NCBI GenBank assembly: GCA_001179505.1
Contig: CDMY01000791.1
Location: 1 to 26,709 of the forward strand
Reading direction: 5' to 3'
Origin: Vitrella brassicaformis
Taxonomy: Eukaryota; Sar; Vitrellaceae
DNA length: 26,709 bases
In this document: in pieces, positions 20,641-26,709 of the stretch
How positions within the stretch are numbered: position 1 is the first letter of the stretch
Layout: every line of letters starts with the position of its first letter
Notes under the pieces: generated by a model
The model's database searches: none
What the model saw: the letters and a program-made list of their open reading frames with translations, nothing else
Told to the model about the DNA's origin: nothing
Position numbers and translations under genes: made by a program

Positions 20641-21090
20641 GCCCCTCAGGCGTTCCTGTATGTCATGGTTGAGGTTGTTCCACGCCTCGGCTTCCTCGGT
20701 ATGTATGGTAAGTGTATTCCTCGCCACGCAGTCAGTGATGATGGGAGGCGATGAGAAGAGCCCCGGCAGTGAGAAGGAGGAGGGCACTCGAGACTCTCCT
20801 GCAATATTCACCCCACGCTGCCCGAACCATTCACAAGACCTACATGGGCAGGAAGACAGACATCGAGAGAGACACGTGTGGCCAGCGTGTTGTGTATGCG
20901 CCGCGTTTGATTGTACGCACACCCACTCGGTGCACCCATCCACTATGTGTGCGTGCGATGCCACACGCGTAGGGTTGTGACTAAGCCAAGGTGCGGTATG
21001 TGCCGCAAGAGTGTCAGGAGGCGTGTGTCGCCGCCCCTTGCTTGTGAAGAGACAGACAGACAGACCAGGACTGAACGAATGGATGCGCAT
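20500..21090 (-). other. Possible unrecognised coding segment
   Basis: The minus strand stays open across this stretch. It includes an acceptor-like catgtag at about 20845 followed by SCEWFGQRGVNIAGESRVPS, EEAEAWNNLNHDIQERLRG and AFNVKIARIPASVGPYHF, the last after a cgtgcag acceptor. The composition looks coding, but I cannot build phase-consistent exons with convincing donors. The plus strand also offers an exon-like AFLYVMVEVVPRLGFLG at about 20650-20700. No function can be assigned. Confidence 0.25.
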
Positions 21091-21263
21091 GCATCATGTG
21101 TGGGTATGTGTGGTTACCGTGTGTGGCGGATGGGTGGAATCTTACGTACACGGATGCAGTTTTTGTATAGTATAGAGCGACAAGTATTGACTTTTATGTA
21201 TCAACGAGCGTCTCATTGTCGCTGTCGATGGATGCTAGTAATACTTGCTTTTGGGCTATGAGG

Positions 21264-22412
21264 CTATGACGAGCTTTCCGGCTGGTGTTCGGCGCAGACG
21301 ACATAATCAAACCCAAACGAGTGCTTCTGGTCGTTGCTGTAAAGCTCTCGTGTCTCTTGGGACAATTGGTCGAGATACTTCGCCATTTTATCGGCCAGTT
21401 GCGTATCGAGAAAGAAGGGCAATTTGTCCCTCAGCACTTGGATCTACAACCAAAGTCAAGAAGAAAGTGGAGAATTTGCCATGAGCTAACTTGAAGACGA
21501 ACCTGACGCTCGACTTGTCGAGCCGAATAGAAATTGGGCCATTGTTTGCTCGCGTCAATACGACATTTGACCTTTTGTAGTTGCCGATGAACCCAATCCT
21601 GCGGATACTCACGGTAGCATCGATGGCCAGCGAGAAGAATACACGCATCTCGGACTCTCGCAACTTGTTGGAGGAGCTCGGTCGCCTTGGATGTCGCCTC
21701 GCTGTTCGAGAACGGTTCAAGTCCGACAATGTACAGCCATCCGCGCGGCTTGAGGTGCTGAACGAGGCGAGATAAGATTCGATCTTGAAAATAAGGTGCG
21801 AATCCGTCGCCGTCGATTGCCCCGATGAGGTAGTCGGCGACAATGACATCGGCTTGAAAGTTGCTGAGAAATGTCGAATCGGCCCAATTCCCAGTGAGTA
21901 TCTCATCTTGGGGCCGCAGCTTATCCTTGAATTGTTGCCGTAAGGGCTCGGCCTCACTGTCACTCCCTGTGACGGCGACAAGCTTCGTAGTTTTCTTCTG
22001 CTGCGCCACAAGCCACGTCAGAGATTGCAGCCCAGTGCCAGCGTCAAGAACTACTCCCCAGCTTGCTGCATCCGAGCGGCCGCGTTGTTTAAGTGACGTG
22101 TCTAGATGCTGAGCAATGAATTGGAGCAAGAGATCCCCCGGCTCTTGTGAAGACGATGCTGTGTTGCCTGCCGTCTCCCCTTTGTGACAAAACGCAGACA
22201 TGCAACATGAAGGCGTGGCTGATGTTGGTAGCTGACTGTGCTGGCATACCATCCTGCGTGTATCCGCCGGCCTCTTTCGAAGGCTTCTCTGCTGCGGTAT
22301 ACACACACACATACATATACAGATATACATACAGACAGACAGACAGACATTCACAAGAGGGTGGGAAGTGTCTTTGACCGTTTTCAAGTTGAGTGGTGTT
22401 CATGTGAGCCAT
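21264..22412 (-). CDS. Class I SAM-dependent methyltransferase
   Basis: Four exons, 22412-22355, 22291-22250, 22179-21491, 21443-21264, join in phase to 322 aa. The start MAHMNTTQLENG is the best ATG; an upstream in-frame ATG at 22469 is possible, and the first donor could instead be AACG|GTCAAA. SAM-binding motif I is VVLDAGTGLQS (residues about 76-86). It is followed by VAVTGSDSEAE (post-I), ADVIVADYLIGAIDG (motif II region) and HLKPRGWLYIVGLEPF (motif III). The C-terminal exon contains FGFDYVVCAEHQ. There is no signal peptide or membrane helix, so it is probably cytosolic or nuclear. The acceptor substrate cannot be told; it is not an arginine methyltransferase by motif. It lies 100 bp downstream of the next minus-strand gene. 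Confidence 0.82.
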
Positions 22413-22512
22413 GGCGGCTTCAGCGAAGGAATAAGGAATGTCGCAGACTGCCAGGCACATGAATAACATTGGTCTCTATCAGAGGAGCATATGTATGTGC
22501 GTGTGGACTTGA

Positions 22513-22961
22513 TCACCCACCATTCTGGTCGGCGCACAGCTTATCAAAACTGGTTGCGGCTGTGCGGATCAGCCGGGCGGCGGCAGTGTTCAGTTCGTGG
22601 GCCGCAGTAAGGGTGGCCATGGTGTGGTTGAGCTGCAGCTGCACCGATGAAATCTGCTGGGCACCTGCCGACACACATGTACCACATCAATTGAATGTGG
22701 GATGAAAGGGTAGTCTAAGATGTGGGGGCGGTCACCTACCGAGCTCATGAGCGGCCATCGACATCTCTACGGCCATACATCACAGAAAACAGCCATACAA
22801 ATGCACACAATGTAGGCAGATTTGCCATGATGCATGGTCGGCTCGGTGTGTGTGCCCCGCTGTGGCTTACGTCGGTCATAGTTGCGCTGGGCCGCCAGGA
22901 GGGGCTGCCCGATGGCGGAGAGGCCACCCAACAGGACGGCAGCGAAGTTGAAGCGACGCAT
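22513..22961 (-). CDS. Small secreted helical protein with a 27-nt exon
   Basis: Three exons, 22961-22871 (donor GTAAGC), 22766-22740 (27 nt, donor GTAGGT) and 22664-22513 (stop TGA), give 89 aa. Residues 1-24 (MRRFNFAAVLLGGLSAIGQPLLA) form a signal peptide. The remaining ~60 residues are predicted amphipathic helix, Ala/Gln/Leu-rich with two internally similar pieces (SMAAHELGAQQ and TLTAAHELNTAA), and a single Cys near the end. No family recognised. The open frame continues upstream of this ATG but is composed like untranslated leader; a longer N-terminus is possible. Confidence 0.6.
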
Positions 22962-23859
22962 CGAACGTCGAAAACGATGTGTGCGTGCACTCGGGCCACT
23001 TGGAGCTGTTGGACAGACGCAGAGACTACAGATGGGGATGACTCGGGCTCGCGTTTCGGCGAGACGCCCGCGTCTTGCCCACACATTAGGCCTGCATCGA
23101 GCTAGCATCGAGGGGACCAGTGGTGCAGCTGACGCAGCGAGTGTGGAAGCTGCCGAATGGATAAACGGATGAAGACAATCAAGTGGCCTGCCATGCTCAA
23201 AAGACAAGCTTGAGTCGATAGCTTTCTTGAAGACAAAAGTCTGACCCACACGCAGACATGACATGCATGCTTCATGGTCAATGTGATGAATCTTAAAAAC
23301 ACGCTCATTGATGCGCACAGAAGCAGGTAAGAGACAGCGCATCCGTCACCCGATTCTCTCCTGTTTGTCCTCGCTGCGGGGCAAAAATCGATCTTGCCGC
23401 AGCGGTGAACCGAGAAGAGACATAGCGAAGCAGTCGAGTGAGTGCATGCACAGCAGACGGACTCATTTGTTTACGCGTACATGCAGAGAGAGGAGTACGT
23501 GAGGATACGTACACATAGCTGATGCGTACACCCGTGACACATACGACATGTCGCGCATGCGCGTACTCATTCGTCCACTCGATCACACACAGCAACCTTA
23601 TCGTAGCCCGTCTGCCTGTCTGTCTGTCTGTCTGTCTGCTCGTCTGTCTATCAGCCAGCCAGCCAGCCACCCACCCACCCAATGCTTGTATGACCTGCCC
23701 AGCAGCTGGTCAGCATCTTCACGATGCGCCCGCGAAACCTGACACAACCAACAGAAAACCGAGCAATCCACTCGCCGCAGTACGTACCGCTCTTCCCTCT
23801 CTGCCTTCCTCTCTCTCTTTCTCCCTCTCATTCCTTCATTCGTTCGTTCATTCGTTCAT
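22962..23859. other. Intergenic region with simple repeats
   Basis: No confident gene. It includes a TCTG microsatellite (about 23611-23640), CAGC/CACC runs (about 23653-23680) and TTCG/TTCA runs (about 23836-23860). A possible alternative last exon of the arginine methyltransferase gene (acceptor gtgtcag near 23740, then a stop at 23719) lies within it. Confidence 0.45.
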
Positions 23860-26709
23860 TCACGCACAGGTACCTGCGGGCTGGGCGGCCGGTGGGGCAC
23901 CGAATGACTGCTCGATCTCCTGATTGGCCATCTGCACGTCCACCTCCGTCGCATGCGGCCCGTTCTGATCGACCGCCATGCCGTTGCTGCTGCTGGTGCC
24001 GCCCTCACCACCCCTGGAAGATGACGGCCTGCTGGGCCACTGACTCCTCGGCGGCACCCGGACGGGCGGGGGCGACTGGGGCGGGGGTGATGTGGGCGTG
24101 GTGGTGGTGGTGGTCTTGGTGCGGCCGCGCATGGCACTTGGTGGAGGGGGGATGCCGCCAGCGAGGCGCGAATCGCCATCCTGGTTCATCAAAAGGAGGG
24201 AGAGAGGGAGAGGCTTAAAGGCTTCTAACATGTCTGTTGTGTACGGGTCTGTCCCTGAGTGGATCGATATCTCACCTCTGCTGCCGATGTCTGCGTGGCC
24301 CCCTGGTAGGTGAAGCCCCCCTGCTGTTGCTGTTGCTGTTGTTGCTGTGCCTGCGTGGTGAGTGGCGCGCCGCCGAGTGTGGGCTGTGTGGTCTGTGCGG
24401 GTGTGGCAGTGGTGTTTTGCGTGGTGTTGTTGCTGTAGGGGTAGTATGTGTTGGACGAGGTGTAGTAGCGGTAATCAGGGTCCTGATGGCATATGGATGG
24501 AAGAAAACACACATAGTATTGAGAGGCGTGGAGGGGCAAGGGTGATGACTGACCTTTAGGTCGATGTCAGGTGTGTCGGATACGATGTCTGTGCCGGCGA
24601 TGGTCATGCGGAGGTGCATGGTGTACGACTGCTGCGCGTTGGCCTCCATGGAGAGACTGCCCTCCAGCAGCTGACCTGCACACACCATGACAACAAAACA
24701 AATCACACCGCACCCCAGACCAGGGTTGTTGTGCATACCAGGGTTGACGGCAAGCGGCGTCCTCAGCAGGAAACGAATCTGATACCTGCAAGCAACCGAA
24801 CGGTAAACGAACAGTAAACATGTGCATGGGTGCATTGACGGCTTCTACGCCACACGAGATCACACCTTACCAGTGCGTGGGTGTGCACCAGGGAGATGTC
24901 GAGAAGCCCAGCTCCTGCTCGCTGCCCTCGAAGATAATGTCAAACCAGCCTGACACGGACAAACACACGAGCGGCGTCCATCCATCCATCCATCCATCTG
25001 TGTATACGTGTCCATCATCCGCCCACGCGCACCTGCGAGCCCATGCACGAGGCACGGAGCGCCGACACGAAACTGGAAGTTGATGGTCATCTGCTCACAG
25101 ACACAAAGACGGACACAAAAACAGCGGGAATGCCTCTGCGCCTTCGAGAGTGCATACACACACGAGTGAGTGCTGTACCGCGAGCAGCGATGACTTGGGC
25201 ATGGTGGTGAAGTCGTATTCCTCGACGTGTGGCGGGCACAGCAGACACGCGGGGTCGATGTAGTCTGCGCACACAGCAAATGCATAGATGGATGTGATCG
25301 ATGGCCATGTCTGCCTGCATCTGCGTGCAATGCTGGCTGTGGGTGTGCTCGTGTTCGCGTATAGCTGACCGACGACAGGTTGCCTGAACTGCTCAGCCGT
25401 GGCCCTGTCAGCAACGGGCGACAAGTCCACACCTGACAGACACACAGAAAGTCACTAGTGACACTGGCGTGCGCCGCGCCACGCACCACCTTGTCTCTCT
25501 GTCACCTACCGAAGAAGTTTTGGTTCTTCCAGAAGGTGTTGCGACCACACATCTCATTAAACAACACCTGTACACACGCGTGCCACCACATGGCAGGCGT
25601 CATATAACTAGTGAGCACGCCCACTCACACCTCACTTGGTCGCTGAATGGCGTCACGCAGAGCTTGCACTTGTTAGGAAACATCTTGCCTGAGCACACAA
25701 ACACACACAGGCACGACACCATCCCACATACATACAATACAGAACTTCGAGTGTGTGGTTCTCAAGGCTGGGTTGCTCACCTCCCGGCTTGAGGAACCGG
25801 TCCCTGGCCTCCAGGTAGGTCTCAATCATCCTCTCGTTGAACAGGAACGTCCCGATCGGCTCAGACACCAACACGTCCACCTTGCCATCCACGAAACAGT
25901 CATCTGCTGCCGGCGCAGCGCTGTTCGCCGCCACCACACCGTTCTGCTGCTGTTGTTGCTGCTGCTGTTGTTGCTGCTGCTGTTGTTGGTCGGGTGTGTG
26001 GGCCTGGGTGTTGTGTTTGAGATGGATTCTCTCGAGCGGCCTGCCCAGCACCTTGATGCGCGAGCCGATGGCGGGGTTGCCGTCACACAGCGCCTGCGCC
26101 ACATCAGCCATGCGCGACGCCTCAACCGCATACCTACAACACACACACATCCACACATCCACACATCCATGTGCATAGCTGTCCCGCCTCTCTCTCTCTG
26201 TGGGCGTGTATGCAATGCAGCTTACACTCTCCTAGCCCCGGCCATGGCAGCGAAGAAGGAGAGGATGCCGGTGCCGGCCCCGACGTCCATGACGGCCTTG
26301 TTGGCGAAGTCGCGGATGTTCTCAGTGATGGCGCGGTAGTAGAGCGTGGTGCGGACGTTGTCCTGTAGCATGTTCATCTGGTTGGACAGCTTGCCGTAGT
26401 AGAGGAAGTACGACTGCACCGTATTGGCGTCCATCCCCTCCAGCGACGACGACTCCATCGGCACCCCCGCAAGCACGCTGCTGCTGCTCGGGAGCTGGGA
26501 AACACCTGAGCGATCCGCAGATGGACACGCAGACAGCTCAACGGGTGAATGGATGGATGGATGGATGGATGGGTGACACACAGGGTCATTCGGTGCGTAC
26601 CCTTGCACCGCTGGTATTCGTTGAGGAATGCGCTTGCGTCCTCCTGTGTGCCGAACTGCATGGCGAAGGTGCGGCTGGTAGCCGCCGACTGCGATGCCCC
26701 TCCCCCTCC
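23860..26709 (-). CDS. CARM1/PRMT4-type protein arginine methyltransferase (5' end outside window)
   Basis: Exons: 26709-26601 (partial), 26505-26226, 26133-25781, 25688-25636, 25567-25510, 25432-25370, 25264-25179, 25090-25033, 24949-24871, 24785-24739, 24675-24554, 24482-24276, 24180-23860 (or to a donor at 23874 with a tiny last exon). All junctions keep phase. The partial first exon (MQFGTQEDASAFLNEYQRC) matches the end of the CARM1 N-terminal PH-like domain. The catalytic core follows: SYFLYYGKLSNQMNMLQDNVRT, motif I VMDVGAGTGILSFFAA, the double-E loop SEPIGTFLFNERMIETYL, and the THW loop (CTPTHW). It deposits methyl groups on arginine, typically in histones and coactivators or RNA-binding proteins, in the nucleus. 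Oddities: 15 Gln inserted in the core (25933-25977), and a long tail with a second poly-Q, poly-Thr and Pro-rich segments. The nine-Gln tract near 24320-24346 lies in the C-terminal region. Confidence 0.93.
25933..25977 (-). repeat. Poly-Q tract with 15-nt periodicity inside the CARM1 core
   Basis: Fifteen Gln codons arranged as three exact copies of CAACAACAGCAGCAG. The regular mix of CAA and CAG implies expansion by a 15-nt unit rather than by single-codon slippage. It lies between HLKHNTQAHTPD and NGVVAANSAAP, just before the strand leading to the SEP double-E loop. Confidence 0.9.
26542..26570. repeat. ATGG microsatellite in an intron
   Basis: About seven ATGG units lie in the first visible intron of the arginine methyltransferase gene. 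They are the same family as the CATC/ATGG runs in introns at about 2721, 5690, 7709 and 24980. Confidence 0.8.

Noticed and set aside
23598-23831. Short open frames around 23500-23850 as a separate gene.
   Set aside because: They are mainly translations of TCTG, CAGC and TTCG repeats; at most a tiny alternative last exon of the arginine methyltransferase gene lies here.

Overview
This is nuclear DNA from an intron-rich protist. Almost every gene has many short exons (27-690 nt) and short introns (about 60-150 nt) loaded with CA/TG and CATC microsatellites. One protein carries an N-terminal signal-plus-transit-like leader of the kind used with a complex plastid. A CCCTAAA-type telomere-like motif is also present. 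Together these suggest a chromerid-like alveolate alga, for example Vitrella. That assignment is inference from style and was not verified by any search.

Layout. (1) 588-4227: two divergent genes share an inverted-repeat promoter and a duplicated signal-peptide exon. On the minus strand is a secreted Cys/His-rich, CxCxC-repeat (metallothionein-like) small protein. On the plus strand is a 19-exon ZIP-family metal transporter with a His/Asp-rich luminal stretch. (2) 4228-5689: no confident gene. (3) 5690-9525, minus strand: a membrane-anchored coiled-coil gene of 8 exons, whose last six exons are duplicated in tandem downstream with every exon length preserved. Between the copies lie an exon-like orphan ORF and a short telomere-like motif. 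(4) 9544-16244: one Ty1/copia LTR retrotransposon on the minus strand. It has 115-117 bp LTRs, a PPT, a candidate PBS and a perfect 5-bp target-site duplication, but gag-pol is broken by stops, frameshifts and a 218-bp tandem duplication. It sits between the coiled-coil gene and a tiny plus-strand gene whose start codons would otherwise be about 90 bp apart. (5) 16312-16606, plus: a 77-residue protein ending in a polybasic/Cys tail. (6) 16763-18871, minus: a 9-exon aldo/keto reductase with a plastid-type leader. (7) 19044-19709, plus: an unknown membrane protein, followed by low-complexity DNA with a G-quadruplex-type run. (8) 21264-22412, minus: a class I SAM methyltransferase. (9) 22513-22961, minus: a small secreted helical protein with a 27-nt exon. 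(10) 23860-26709, minus, running off the right edge: a CARM1/PRMT4-type arginine methyltransferase with a poly-Q insertion inside its catalytic core.

The most striking unit is the first. A zinc/iron-type importer and a CxC-rich candidate metal-binding secreted protein are transcribed head to head from an inverted duplication that includes the leader and the signal-peptide exon. This looks like a two-gene metal-handling module built by exon duplication. All exon boundaries were derived by reading splice signals and keeping codon phase; none is confirmed by transcript data.
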